NCBI GenBank assembly: GCA_964006375.1
Contig: OZ023262.1
Location: 94,776,976 to 94,840,975 of the forward strand
Direction of reading: 5' to 3'
Source: Tillus elongatus
Lineage: Eukaryota; Arthropoda; Insecta; Coleoptera; Cleridae
DNA: 64,000 nucleotides
Part shown: piece after piece, positions 44,777 to 55,475 of the stretch
How positions within the stretch are numbered: the stretch's first letter is position 1
Layout: every line of letters starts with the position of its first letter
The notes under the pieces: generated by a model
Database searches by the model: none
What the model saw: only the letters and a program-made list of their open reading frames with translations
What the model was told of the DNA's origin: nothing
Translations under genes and position numbers: made by a program

Positions 44777-44917
44777 TAAGTACATTTGGAAAAACCCAAA
44801 TCACCACAACACACATTTCAGAGACATTACGATCGTTTCGTTGACCTTGTCAACAAAACGATCGTAAGGTCTCTGAAATATGTGTTGTGGTAATTTGGGT
44901 TTCTCCAAGTGTACTTA
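44777..44917. repeat. 140-bp palindrome from Penelope-like LTR ends
   Basis: Arms of about 65 bp pair around GTTGACCTTGTCAAC (44840-44854). Outward of the centre each arm reads GAAACGATCGT (AAAACGATCGT on the right), TCTCTGAAAT, GTGTTGTGGT and CCAAGTGTACTTA. The same series, in one orientation, lies next to the Penelope-like remnant at 52206-52265, so this is probably two such ends head to head. Confidence 0.75.
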
Positions 44918-45064
44918 TTAGTGCTCATCACAGGTTCCAGTTTTCACATAGTCAATGTTAGAGATTCTGCTTTTATAAGAAGACTAGGATCGGTTCTAAA
45001 TAAAATGCAATTAATGTCTTCAGTATCTTATACGTAATGTTCTACACTAAGTGCCCTACTTAAG

Positions 45065-46028
45065 CAATAGGGGAGACGCCGGGTCTACCACGGGACGCGC
45101 TCTTCTGGTTCACGGATGGATCCGGCGGGGAGCGTGGGACGGGGGCAGGTGTTTATACGGAAGGACCGAAGGTATATCACAGTATTTCCCTCGGAACTCA
45201 CGCAACGGTCTTTCAGACCGAAATGTACGCCAGCTTGCACTGCGTGCGAAAGAACAAGACGAGGGGCTACACCAACAAGCAGATCCTCATAGCCACAGAC
45301 AGCTAGGAAGCGCCTAAGGCCCTAAGTAGCCCACGGGTAAATTCCAGGCTGGTAAGTGAATGCCGAGACGATACGAGCGACCTGGCTGCGCAGAAAGAGG
45401 TCACCCTCATCTGGGTGACGGGTCACTCGGGGGTCAAAGACAATGAATAAGCTGACAGTCTCGCGAAGAGAGGATCAACAAAACCATTTATAAGACCAGA
45501 ACCGGTCCTGGGTGTGTCAAAATGCACGGCAAGGGGAACCATCAAGTCCTGAGTCACAGAACAGCATAATGAATACTAGGCAGATTGTCCAGGGTTAAAC
45601 ACGGGAAGTCATTAATTGGACAACCCAGTCCAAAGAGAGCTGTGGAGCTACTAAGTCTTGGCAGAGGCCAGCTTAGGAACATAACAGGACTCTTGACAAG
45701 ACACATGGCTGTGAAGAAACACCTGCATAAAATGGGGCGGTTCGAGGGGGACCTGGCATACATACTCTGCGGAGAGGGGGGGAATCAGAAAAGCACATCT
45801 TGTGCGAGCGTAAAGCTCCGGACCGCAAAAGACAACTGATCTACGGACAGCCCAGACCGGAGACAGAGCAATATAAACTTCACCCCACCAACTGCAGACT
45901 AGTCCAAGGCATAGTGATTTTCGAATGGGTGAAGTAGAGAATACAAAGGGCAAAGGGCATGCACAATAAGTCAAAGGCTGCAGTGTTATCAGGGCGGCAA
46001 AGACGCGGACGAACCCTAAGGAAAAAAA
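45065..46028 (+). pseudogene. LINE 3' fragment (RNase H, CCHC, 3' UTR)
   Basis: Follows the intact ORF2 from just before the RNase H domain. In scattered frames it reads GSGGERGTGAGVYTEG, a TDS changed to a stop (TDS-EAPKAL), GHSGVKDNE and ILCG-GG at the finger. The 3' UTR block GGGCATGCACAATAAGTC and an A-rich end follow. Many stops and shifts. Its flanks contain a block (GTACTTATWAGTGCTCATC) that occurs on both sides (about 44911 and 46090), apparently the Penelope-like sequence it landed in. Confidence 0.8.
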
Positions 46029-46265
46029 GCAACTTATTTCACTCATAACTGAACACTGCCTTGCGATAAACTCGGTTCTCCTAATTGTACTTATAAGTGC
46101 TCATCGCAGTTTCCAATCTTCACTCATTCATAACTTAATAATTTTAAATAGAACACCCTATATATCTCTGTTCCATCTTCTTTCACATTAAAATATCTTT
46201 AGAATTTGTTTAAACTTCCCCATTCCTATACATAATGTTGCAGATATTCAGATATAGTGTCATAC

Positions 46266-46290
46266 TTAGGTTAGGTTAGGTTAGGTTAGA
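46266..46290 (+). repeat. (TTAGG)4 TTAGA tract
   Basis: Four exact TTAGG units and one variant, the arthropod telomere motif, here as the 3' terminus of the LINE. It overlaps the TTAG of the target duplication. Confidence 0.9.
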
Positions 46291-49200
46291 TTGTGAGTGG
46301 TCCATATCGGTCCCTCCACCGCGACCATAAGGTCTATTGTGGCTCACGCCTAATGTCTATATTTCGCCCAACAAATCCAGCCTCCTACAGAGGTCGATAA
46401 CCTTTGCGGGCGAAAGTTGATCCAGATCCTCTGGAGCAAGCTTTACCTTGCCAAAGAGCAGGTGTCTAGTCCTATCCGCTGCCGGACAGGAACACAGCAC
46501 GTGCTCTGCTGTTTCGTCATTCTCCATGCACAGCCGGCACTCGGTCTCCTGACCGATCCCAATACGGTGCATGTGATGCCGCAAGCGACAGTGTCCTGCA
46601 TACAGGCCGACTAGAGTACTCAGTTGTTGTCTGTTCAACTCTAGAAGTTTCTTAGCCCTTGACTCAGACAGGCCATTTATGAAGGCCTTAGAGTGAGCTA
46701 ATCCTGGAAGATTTTGCCAATATTGAATTGTCCTTCTATCTGTCCAGGTCTTTAAGGTGCGTTTTGCTGTGCAAGATGTTATTCCCAGCACCGGTTCTGG
46801 TCCGACAAAGTCACACTGGGCACCACTCCTGGCAAGCGCGTCTGCCGCAACGTTGCCACCATGGTCCGAGTGACCCGGTATCCAGACCAGCGACACCTCA
46901 TTACAGCTGCCCAATTCGTTAAGGGCAGATTTACAACTCCATACCGTCTTTGAATTGCACCGGTAGGAACCAAGAGCCTTTATTGCAGCTTGGCTATCTG
47001 CATATATCTTTATCGATTTGTTTGTGCATAGGTCTTTTAAGCTTTCCCTTGCACACATCTCGATGGCATAAACTTCTGCCTGGTGTATGGTTGCATACTT
47101 GCCGAGGCTAGCTGATAGTCTAGCATCGGTGCTGCCCCCATATGCGCCGGCTCCTACTCCCATATTGGTTTTGGAGGCGTCAGAGTACCAGCAGAGGTCC
47201 GCTCTCAACAGGGTCGATTGGTTCCGGTCCCAGTCCTCCCTTTCCGGGAGGACGGTCTTGAAAGACAGATCTCTGCTGATTTTTGTAGGCATCAAGTCCG
47301 AGACCATTCCCAGAATCCTGTGACAATCACTGTCATCAAGGAGTCCGGACCCCCTCAGACTGACTTCCCTCGGCATGTTATCTGCCGTTTGTATTAGTCT
47401 GTACGTTGTCCACCTCGCCACACTCTCCAACCATATGTGAAGTGGGGGAATATTGAGGAGGACCTCCAGAGCGACTGATGGTGCGGTGCTTATCGCTCCC
47501 GTTATCATCAGACATGCTTGTCTCTGTAGATGAGCCAGTTTGGCCCTCGCGGTACCACGAAGTACCTTAGGCCACCAAACTATGGCTCCATATGTTATCA
47601 TAGGTCTGATAACCACTACATAGAGCCAGTACATCTGTTGGGGGTTTGTTCCCCAGTTGTTCCCACAGATTCTCCGGCAGGTCCACAGGGACATCTTAGC
47701 CCTGCGGATAACATTTTCTAACTGTCTGTCCCAGTTGAGCTTCTTATCTAGGATAACTCCCAGATATTTTGCTTGGTCCGAAAATGGAATGTTTTCCCCC
47801 ATAAGATTAGGTGGTTTTAATTTGTCCAACCTTCTTCTTCTGGTGAACGGGACAATGATCGTTTTGCGAGGGTTCACAGACATCTGTTCCCTACGGCACC
47901 AATCATTGACTACATTTAGTGCTTCTTGAAGAGTACTAGACAGTTACTCCTCAGATTTGCCTCTAACCATTATGACGAGATCATCCGCATACGCCTGGAC
48001 CTCAACCTCCCAGAGTCCGAGGATAGCCAGCAGGTCGTCCACAAAGAGGGACCACAACAGGGGGGATAGAACGCCCCCCTGAGGACACCCTCTTGCAGCC
48101 CTAACGCTGACCACCTCTCCCCGTAATGAGGCAATAATGGTCCGATTGTGCAGCATGTTTCCGATCCAGCCACAGATGATAGGTTCCACCCCCCTAGCGA
48201 TAGTGGCCTCGTAGAGGGAGATCGGTAATGCATTATTAAATGCTCCTTCTATGTCGAGAAATGCCGCCACCGCAACCTCTCCATTTTCCAGAGAGTGTGT
48301 GATCTTCTCGACGAGGTTATTGAACGCTAACTCAGTTGATTTGCCAGTTTGAGAGGCATACTGGTGGGTATTTAGGGGGTTCTTGGGTAAGATGTTCCCG
48401 CTAATGTGTCCGTCCAGTATTTTTTCCAATCCCTTCAGGAGGAATGATGTAATACTGAGAGGTCTGAGTGAAGTAGGTAGGAGGTCATTACGTCCCAATT
48501 TGGGAATGTAAACCCCCCTAACCACCGTCCAGCTGGAAGGAATATAGTTCCAGGCCAGACTGGCTCTGAACAGCCTGATAAGGAAGGGTAGGAGAATCTC
48601 CAGTCCCTTTTGTAGTAGGACCGGTACCACCCCATCCTCCCCTGGCGACTTGAATGGCTGGAAATGATTCACAGCACACTCCACTGCCGAGGCTGTAACT
48701 ATTCTCCGAGCAACTAGCCAGTCCTCCCTTTGGGGGCGTTTAGATCGTCCCTCAGCTGATAGGACCTCACCGTTGCTCAGGATCAGACAATCTGGGAAGT
48801 GTGTGTGTGCTAAGAGCTCTAACGTTTCTTTCCGAGATTCAGTAAAGGAACCATCTGGTCGTTTTATCGATCCCAGTTCCTGTACACGGTCGCGTGAGAG
48901 AATCCTGTGGATTCTGGCGCTGCTTGGCAAATTATTAATGTCCCCGCAGAACCTCCTCCAGGACTCCCTCTTAGCGTTCCTGATCTCTTTATTATAATGT
49001 GTTAGAGCAGTTTTATATTGCTCCTAGTTGCCTGTAATCTTAGCACGATTGAAGAGACGTCTAACTTCTCTTCGTAGTTTATCGAGGTTATTATTCCACC
49101 AAGTAGACCCCCGACTGTCTCTCTTTGACCTCAGTGGACAGTTTTCGTGATAGGCAGAGACCACAGCTTCCCTAACCTGTTCGGCCGCAATCTCGATCCC

Positions 49201-50502
49201 ATCACGATCCCTCACTGTGGGGATTGCGGACCCAAGTCTGCCTGCGAGGGACTGTTTGTGTCCCTCCCAATCCGTCCTCCTCGGGTCCCGATACTCCACC
49301 ACAGGTCTAGGGCCTGTTTCAATCTCAAATAGGATATGGGCATGGTCTGAACATGAGGGTTCAGACGACACCCTCCATTTTAGGATTTTTGAGCTCAAAA
49401 GCCTTGAGCTGATCGTAAGATCTAAAACCTCTCTCCGGTTAGCTGTAAGAAAGGTGGGTTCCGAGCCTATGTTGTTGACAACCAGCTCCTCCCCTAAAAT
49501 GTATTCAAATAGTGATTCACCTCGTCTGTTAGTGTCCGTGCTCCCGCAAGCCAAGTGATGGGAGTTCGCATCACACCCCATTACGAGGTGATAGTTGTTC
49601 CTCTTGCAGTAGGCGATCAATTTCCGCACCTCTGCTGGAGGTGGTTGTTCTGCATCTCTGTCTCCAGGGAAATAGGCCGAACAGGCCACTACTTCCAGCC
49701 TGGTCCCCCCGGATGTGATCACGAGATGGATGGATGCCATGTCCTTGGTGCAGTACTCTGAAAGTGTAAAATACTGCAAGTTGTTTCTGATCCAGATACA
49801 GGCTCTGGGGTTAGTACCAGAGCCCACCTCTACTATCTTACCAGAAGTGTTACCCAGCCCTTTAGTTCGTTCCGAATTAGCGGTCCAGGGCTCTTGGAGA
49901 AGAGCAATATCTATTTGCTCTTCCTTTAATTTCCTGCTAAGGAGGTATGTCGCAGCCTTAACATGATGCAGATTAGCTTGAATGCACCTTAAGTTGGTGG
50001 GCATGGGGGTAGGAATATAGGAATGTATGGAGGAAAAAGGAGTAGTTTAAGGAGCTTAAAGGAAAAGGGAATTATGGTGCAGGTTCCTCCTCCTTTTTAG
50101 GAGCTCGATAACCAAGCTTCCTTTCCCCTGTTGTTTCCCTCTGGAGGTTCCAGTGGAAGGTTGAATCCTGCCACCTCCTCTATTGGGTCTGTGTAAGTCG
50201 TGTCCATGTTTGGTCCCACGAGCAGCAAGGGAAAATAGACCTCCATGGAAGAGCCCCGCATCCCATGAATAGGCATTTACACAGGGAGGTCGCCCGGTTT
50301 CCCTGGGGAGGGTTAACGTTAGCGACAGAATTACCATCCTGCCAATGCCCGGCCATATCGGCCAGAAGCATCATCGCCTCGGCACCAACCCGCCAACGAC
50401 CTTGCGATGTGGGTTTTTTATAGAGGACTCTCCTCGCAATGCCGGCCAATTAAGGCAAGCATTCCCGGCCCTCCTAAGACATGACCAGGAAGGGTTACGG
50501 TT
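46270..50502 (-). mobile_element. I/LOA-like LINE with TTAGG-type 3' end and 12-bp TSD
   Basis: A minus-strand non-LTR retrotransposon. Both sides carry the perfect 12-bp duplication TGTCATACTTAG (46258-46269 and 50503-50514). The 3' end on the minus strand is (CTAAC)n. The 5' part upstream of ORF2 (50005-50502) shows no recognisable ORF1, so the copy is probably 5'-truncated or rearranged there. Confidence 0.85.
46357..50004 (-). pseudogene. LINE ORF2: endonuclease, RT, RNase H, two stops
   Basis: A single frame of 1215 codons interrupted only by TAG at 49024-49026 (where the intact relative has Trp in GAWDEY) and TAA at 47944-47946. Order: APE endonuclease with QANLHH, LLQEPW, SAYFPGD, GCDANSHH and CSDHAHI; RT with FLDIEGAFNNA, GCPQGGVLSPLLW and AYADDLVIMV; RNase H with YSDAS, AEVYAIEM, YADSQAAIKAL and WIPGHSDHGGN; a CCHC finger in CRLCMENDETAEHVLCSC. 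Length equals the 1214-aa relative at 60307. Diverged at protein level from it, so a sister family rather than a copy. Confidence 0.9.
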
Positions 50503-50514
50503 TGTCATACTTAG

Positions 50515-50569
50515 TCGCCTATGATCGAGAATGTCAAAAATGAACTGACATTTCATGGTAACAGCTTGT
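50515..50569. other. Spacer between LINE and Penelope-like remnant
   Basis: Short flank after the target duplication, no feature seen. Confidence 0.4.
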
Positions 50570-50624
50570 TATGAGGAGTGAAACAAAAATTAGATTCACC
50601 CCAAAAACCACAAAAATTATAACA

Positions 50625-50685
50625 CAGTTATCCGTTAGATACGTATTTCGATATCAAAAAAGATAACAGCATCAAGGAAGGATAA
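50625..50685 (-). ncRNA. Degenerate hammerhead-like motif, inverted copy
   Basis: On the minus strand TTGATGC, a TATC / GATA helix, CGAAATACGTATC. The GAAA plus ATACGTAT palindrome fits the short stem III of Penelope hammerheads. The CUGANGA core is altered at two positions, so it is probably inactive. Confidence 0.35.
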
Positions 50686-51060
50686 TTGGTTGTTGTTCTC
50701 CATTCCATAAGCTCTTGTCATCAAAAATATAGATAAGTTATAATTTGACAATTATAGGAAAAAAACTTCTAGAAATCGATTCATATCATCAGATTCAAAT
50801 CATCCTTTCGATCACAAAATCTGAAATTTGAGCTTTCTGGTCCAGAGGTTACTCAGTTTTCCTTTGAGCAGTACGCGATACAATGCGGAGATGAACAAAA
50901 CATTATAGATATTGGGATTTGCAATGGTTTCTCTCCAGACATTGTGTATAGATTAGTTACTAATCATAGGTGGAAAATGGCGATAAGTGACATTTTTTTC
51001 CTTCCTCAGGGCTGGTCCGCGCGATTGCCGCTCCGATAGCACTGCAACCTTTGGCTTATT

Positions 51061-51630
51061 GTGCATATAAGTAACATTACGACATTGAAGCCTGAATCCG
51101 ATGAGCCACTGAAAAAGTTCGCTGTACCTCTTTTCTACACTTTTCTTACGAAGGGGTTAGAGAAAATGTTCAAAGATAACGACTTGAGAGTTGTTTATAA
51201 AGTTGATAAATTAAAGAACCTTTTGGGTGGGCCAAAGGATACTACTGACTTCGGACAAAAATCGGACATTTATCAAATATCTTGTAATAATTGCGAGAAA
51301 ATCAATATTGGGCAAACGCAAAGATTAATAACAACAATATCCAAAGAGCACATAGCTCATTTTAGATTCAATAGAGCAGAAAAGCCTAGCGTTGCCCAAC
51401 ATATGATTGACCCGGGCCATAAGGTAGGCGATAGTAATCTTAAGTTGTTGAAGGCAACCACGGACTATCGCAAGTTAGATGCTTTGGAAAGTTTGGAAAT
51501 CCGCAAGGTGAATGCACACATTTTGATGAATTTAGACACCGGTCCGTTGAATTCAGCACTTTTTGAAATAGCACGAAATAATCCATGGTTGCTTTCACCA
51601 TCGCCAAAACCGATTGAGCGTATCCACTGA
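51061..51630 (+). pseudogene. Penelope-like GIY-YIG endonuclease domain
   Basis: 189-residue open frame. KVDKLKNLLGGPKDTTDFGQ and SDIYQISCNNCEKINIGQTQ give the linker and nuclease motif, then EHIAHFRFNRAEKPSVAQHM, LDALESLEIRKVN and LNSALFEI complete the domain as in Penelope-like elements. The RT is gone and the Met is not a natural start. The usual YVGQT is INIGQT here. Confidence 0.75.
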
Positions 51631-51653
51631 CACAACAACAGTCTTTGAATTAC

Positions 51654-51835
51654 GTCACCCGGTGTTGAGTCATCCGGTGTTACATCATCCGGTACTAAGG
51701 CATCTGATATTGCATCATACCGTGTTGAATCATCCGGTATTCCATCATCCGGTATTGCATTATCTGGTATTGCATCATCAGCCGGTATTGCATCATCATC
51801 GGGTATTGCATCATCGGGATTACATCATTTTAGTG
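51654..51835 (+). repeat. 15-bp minisatellite, about 12 units
   Basis: Units around GGTATTGCATCATCC in tandem, with variants (GGTGTTACATCATCC, GGTATTCCATCATCC) and one inserted TCA. It starts about 20 bp after the Penelope frame ends. Confidence 0.85.
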
Positions 51836-51884
51836 TATAGTTTAGGTGTATAAATAGGATAATTTTACCCATCCAGTTAGTTTA

Positions 51885-51945
51885 GCGACAGCGACTGGTG
51901 AAGACAACTTCTCTGTCGAAATACGGATCTAGCGCATAACTCTCC
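51885..51945 (+). ncRNA. Degenerate hammerhead-like motif in Penelope end
   Basis: CTGGTGA (51895-51901), a GAC / GTC helix, GAAA (51918-51921), TACGGATC. This is the hammerhead order, core, helix II, GAAA, short helix III, NUH cleavage triplet (AUC). The core has one substitution (CUGAUGA to CUGGUGA), and helix I pairs poorly. Confidence 0.4.
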
Positions 51946-52244
51946 GTTATTATCTTTGTGGTTTTTGGGGTGATTCCTCTTTTTGGTTCAGTTTCCAGCC
52001 ACAGTGTCCAACCTCAATCTTTTATGAAGAGTGTCAAAATTGTAACCTAACATACCAATAATTAATCTCATAAGAAAATTTTCTTTTTGTTTTTAAACTA
52101 TGTTTTTAATTGATTCTTAATACGCACTGAATTTAGTAGAATGAATTAGAGGAACGCGTTAAATGGTACATTTACACATTTACCGCGAACAGTAAATAAT
52201 TTGTAAGTACACTTGGAGAACCCAAATCACCACAACACATTTAA

Positions 52245-52297
52245 AAAAACCTGACGATCGTTTCACTAGCCAAAGTTAGCGTCATCAGACGATGAGT
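52245..52297 (-). ncRNA. Hammerhead-ribozyme-like motif
   Basis: Minus strand: canonical CTGATGA (52288-52282), a GCTA / TAGT helix with loop, GAAAC (52264-52260), then the palindrome ACGATCGT as a minimal stem III and a GTC cleavage triplet ending at 52253. All core residues are present. Helix I pairs only partly (T-A at the first position, mismatch at the second). Position at the 3' end of a Penelope-like remnant matches the known location of such ribozymes. Confidence 0.5.
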
Positions 52298-52428
52298 AAT
52301 TCTAAATATCTTACATCTACAACTCTGCTTATGTTCTTGTGTAAGTAGTCGGTCCATAACGATTCAGCGTGGTCCAACAACACAAAAACTAATATATTTG
52401 CTTTGGCGGAAATACCTGAATTCTTTTA

Positions 52429-52920
52429 TTATCTATCGGACGTACTCCTGCTGATCTTTTTGTAAACTGATTTATCAATAGACTCCCGATAGGCGGCAAA
52501 GCCAAACTCCCCACTTTTATTATTTCCATATTTAGCAGTATATATACTTTCGAAAGCGTTTAACTGTCCCGGTTGTCTAACATTTTTAATCAATTTTAGA
52601 TTTTCCTTATCTACGTGGTGATTATTATCCCAAATGTGTCGGGTAACGGAAAAGATATCTATAGTACCGTATCTTAATTGTACTAAATGTTCTTTAGATC
52701 TAATTTCAATAGATCTTTTTGTTTGTCCGACGTATTTAAGAACACAATATTTACAACATATTTCGTAAATTTCCAACATTTTAGCTGTACTATCCCTGTC
52801 TTTTGGGGTACACAGCAAGCTTTTTAAAGTACTTTTAGTCGAAAATGTGGGGTGAAAATATGCTTTTTTAAATACTATCGAGTCCCCTCGTGACTGTAGG
52901 TACAAATGGCAAGCAAGCAA
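52429..52920 (-). pseudogene. Penelope-like GIY-YIG endonuclease
   Basis: 163-residue frame. FSTKSTLKSLLCTPKDRDST and MLEIYEICCKYCVLKYVGQT give the linker and nuclease motif, followed by RSIEIRSKEHL, VTRHIWDNNHHVD and LNAFESIYTAKYG. A complete-looking domain, but separated by frameshifts from the RT upstream. Confidence 0.8.
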
Positions 52921-53065
52921 AGTTTTTCGCGGCTTCCTCTCTTTTAAAGATCGTTGGTTCCGCTAACATGTTCTTTGTTTTCTGTTTCTCAATTCATATA
53001 TCTGCTAGGCAAACAGCGTGGCCGTTATATTGGGCCACGTTCCTAATATACACTAATTCTTCGGT

Positions 53066-53431
53066 TTATCTATTTCTATTTAAAGGAAAATTAATTAATC
53101 TGATTACTAAAAAATTCAGACTGGCCATTTTTTGCGTGTACGTATAATGTGAGTCATTCGGAATGTAACTTAGAGTGTTGATTTCCTTCCCATGGATATC
53201 GAATTCTACAGTGTCTTTATTTTTTATAACAAGTACATCTAGAAAGGGTAATTTATTACTAATCTCTAATTCGTGGGTAAATTTTATAAAATCAAACGTA
53301 TTGTTCAATTTGGCAATAAAAACTTTTATTCTTAAAATGTTTGTGTTAACCACTGCAAAAATATTCACATAACGAAAGAATACTCCATTTATGAAAAGGT
53401 CAGCAATACATGGTGATAGGGGGTTGCCCAT
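53066..53431 (-). pseudogene. Penelope-like RT, palm to thumb
   Basis: MGNPLSPCIADLFI is RT motif B'/C entry. The catalytic motif reads FFRYVNIFAVV, so the Asp pair of YVDD is lost. LEISNKLPFLDVLVIKN, YIPNDSHYTYTQKMASLNFL and INFPLNRNR are the usual Penelope blocks. Lacking the catalytic Asp residues, it cannot be active. Confidence 0.8.
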
Positions 53432-53515
53432 TGTCGTGCCTTGGGTTTGTTCAAAAATCTCATTGTTGAATTGAAAAATATTTTGTTTAATACAACTATT
53501 TGTTAGGGTTAAATA

Positions 53516-53740
53516 TTACTTACAGACTTTTTCATTTATGTTATTCGTTCTTAACAACTTTCCTAAATACGTTAACGTTTGCTTCGTGTAGATGCCACGA
53601 AACAATGAGGTTACGTCAAATGAAATCAAAACCTTGCGTTCAACCAACTTAACATTTTTACTTTTATCAACAAATTCAAGTGAACTTGTTACTGAAAAAC
53701 TTGTTAGTCTGACTGGCAAGTCTCTAAACCAACTTGTCAA
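53516..53740 (-). pseudogene. Penelope-like RT, fingers/palm piece
   Basis: Contains VERKVLISFDVTSLFRGIYT, RT motif A, with the Asp of SFDV present. It is separated from the downstream piece by stops. Confidence 0.7.
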
Positions 53741-53859
53741 TACTTTGATAAATTGTATACATGGGAATCTACAGCCGAAACAATAGGTCTCTTTACTTAG
53801 TGGTAGATAATTTGTAATTATGTGTGTTTTGTTTATCTAACGTTAGCCCATTTCCGTGA

Positions 53860-54145
53860 CTGTAGGCAAAGCACCTTACGATCCCGGAAACTTTGACAGA
53901 CTGCTTCTTTCGGTAAGGCGGGTAAGCACTTTCACGCGCCCAATATTATAGGGATACAGAACCAAGGGCTTTACGCCCTCTCTGAATGTCGATGCCTGTA
54001 CACATCCAGTTTGATCACACTCGATGTCATAGCCTGAGAATTAATTTGACACTTGATACCGAAAAAGTGGAAAGAAATTGAAGTTATCGTGTCAGGGCAC
54101 TTACCAGTAGGCCACTGAGACTACTACCTTGTAGTTTAAAGAATA
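53860..54145 (-). mobile_element. tRNA-derived SINE, minus strand
   Basis: Minus strand: GTCTCAGTGGCCTACTGGTA as an A-box region, then a decayed B box, then GGGCGTAAAGCCCTTGGTTC and GGGCGCGTGAAAG, a body similar to the SINE at 17.70-18.04 kb. Confidence 0.5.
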
Positions 54146-54515
54146 AAATGCGCAAATCAATTATGTTGAGGATCCATAATTCCAAACTTACTTATCTAAA
54201 ATGTTGCTTTATCCTATAGAGGATTTTCTACAAAATCGACTGTGGTTGTAAAATAATTCGGGTGCCAACAGTCAAAAAGCAATAAATAATTTATTAAGAG
54301 CAAGATTATTAATTTTATAAGCCAAAATAACAAATAGCAAATGTAAATAAATTATAAGTTTATAGGAAATTTTCAATTGTTCCTCTCCAAAATATGTTAG
54401 TGGAACATACCAGGAAGTGTCAGTTGAATTTTACTTAATGCATAACATTTTCGATCATAGGCGAATAATCACAATCAGATATCTGAACATCTACAACATA
54501 AGATAAAGTAGAAAG
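54146..54515. other. Nothing recognised
   Basis: AT-rich flank without coding or repeat signature. Confidence 0.35.
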
Positions 54516-54847
54516 TCTGGACGCAGCAAGTGCGTTATAGTAGTGAATTTTCATAGAAATGATCTGCAACCAAATATTTTTATAATTTTCCCCCTGTAAG
54601 ATTGATATCTAAATTTTAGTATAAATATTTCCTTTGAATGGCATAAACTTGTGTACCAAATTTGATTACCATAACTTTTCGATTTTTGGAGATAAAAACT
54701 TTTTCCGAAAGAAAACCCAAAATTTTTCCGGAAAACCTGGTCCGATTTTCCTGGCTAACAAACCTCTCGAAGCCATTTACAATGGGACGGTACGTGCAAA
54801 ATTTTATCAAAATCGGACCATTATTTTTTAAGTTATCTGTGTGACAC

Positions 54848-54934
<87 letters not shown>

Positions 54935-55105
54935 TGACCCCTATAACCCACATCTAATGTATATATAAACATATTAAAATTGAAACTGACCGCGGATATG
55001 GGCTCTAGGGGTCCTAGTTTACTCTCATTTGAAAAGCATTTTTCAAAATTAAATAGTCGGGATCTCTCCATGGTGAACTTTTTCTAAGAAAATTCACTAA
55101 TATCA
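54516..55105 (+). mobile_element. Short inverted-repeat element with internal (TA)n
   Basis: Best complete copy of the family. It starts GGACGCAGCAAGTGCGTTAT with AGTGAATTTTCATAGAAATG, passes GTTATCTGTGTGACACGTG into (TA)n (54851-54928), then the block GGATATGGGCTCTAGGGGTC and GTCGGGATCTCTCC, and ends AAGAAAATTCACTAATATC. Start and end share inverted TAGTGAATTTTC. No coding capacity. Confidence 0.7.
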
Positions 55106-55381
55106 AAAGATCGGGACGCATCAAATGCGTTATGGTAGTGAATTTTCATTAAATGCTTTAAATTTGAATAGCTCGATTTTATATAAACTTAGAAAGTTTA
55201 ATTTTTGTATGTACCAGGGTCTTTATGAAGACAATATATCCACCAAATTTCATTCAAATAGCTTTGTAATTTTTGCATGTACTTTTTTTTTCGAAATAAG
55301 CCTCAAAAAAGAAAGTAAGGTGCTTGCCGAGTTTTATCCAAATCGGTTAATTACGTTTTGAGTTATCGGTTGGATATGTAC

Positions 55382-55473
<92 letters not shown>
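55106..55473 (+). repeat. Same family, 5' half plus (TA)n
   Basis: GGGACGCATCAAATGCGTTA start, the family body, GAGTTATCGGTTGGATATGT, then (TA)n 55384-55473. It lies head to tail with the previous copy. The post-(TA)n half is missing. Confidence 0.75.

Positions 55474-55475
<2 letters not shown>

Larger units (their letters stand above)
50570..52010 (+). mobile_element. Penelope-like remnant with inverted terminal copies
   Basis: A GIY-YIG coding piece (51061-51630) lies between two related ends in opposite orientation: minus strand about 50570-50690 and plus strand about 51893-52005. They share GTCGAAATACG-ATCTA, CG-ATAACT and TTTGTGGTTTTTGGGGTGA. Penelope-like elements often carry such inverted long repeats. 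The RT domain is missing. Confidence 0.65.
52206..53830 (-). mobile_element. Penelope-like element remnant, minus strand
   Basis: Order on the minus strand: RT pieces (53740-53516 and 53431-53066), GIY-YIG nuclease (52920-52429), then an end with a hammerhead-like motif and the GTGTTGTGGTGATTTGGGTT block (52265-52206) shared with the 44.8 kb palindrome. Frameshifts and a broken RT active site show that it is dead. Confidence 0.8.

Noticed and set aside
46266..46290. Chromosome end or interstitial telomere
   Set aside because: Only four to five units are present, immediately inside a LINE target duplication. The tract is better explained as the LINE 3' tail.
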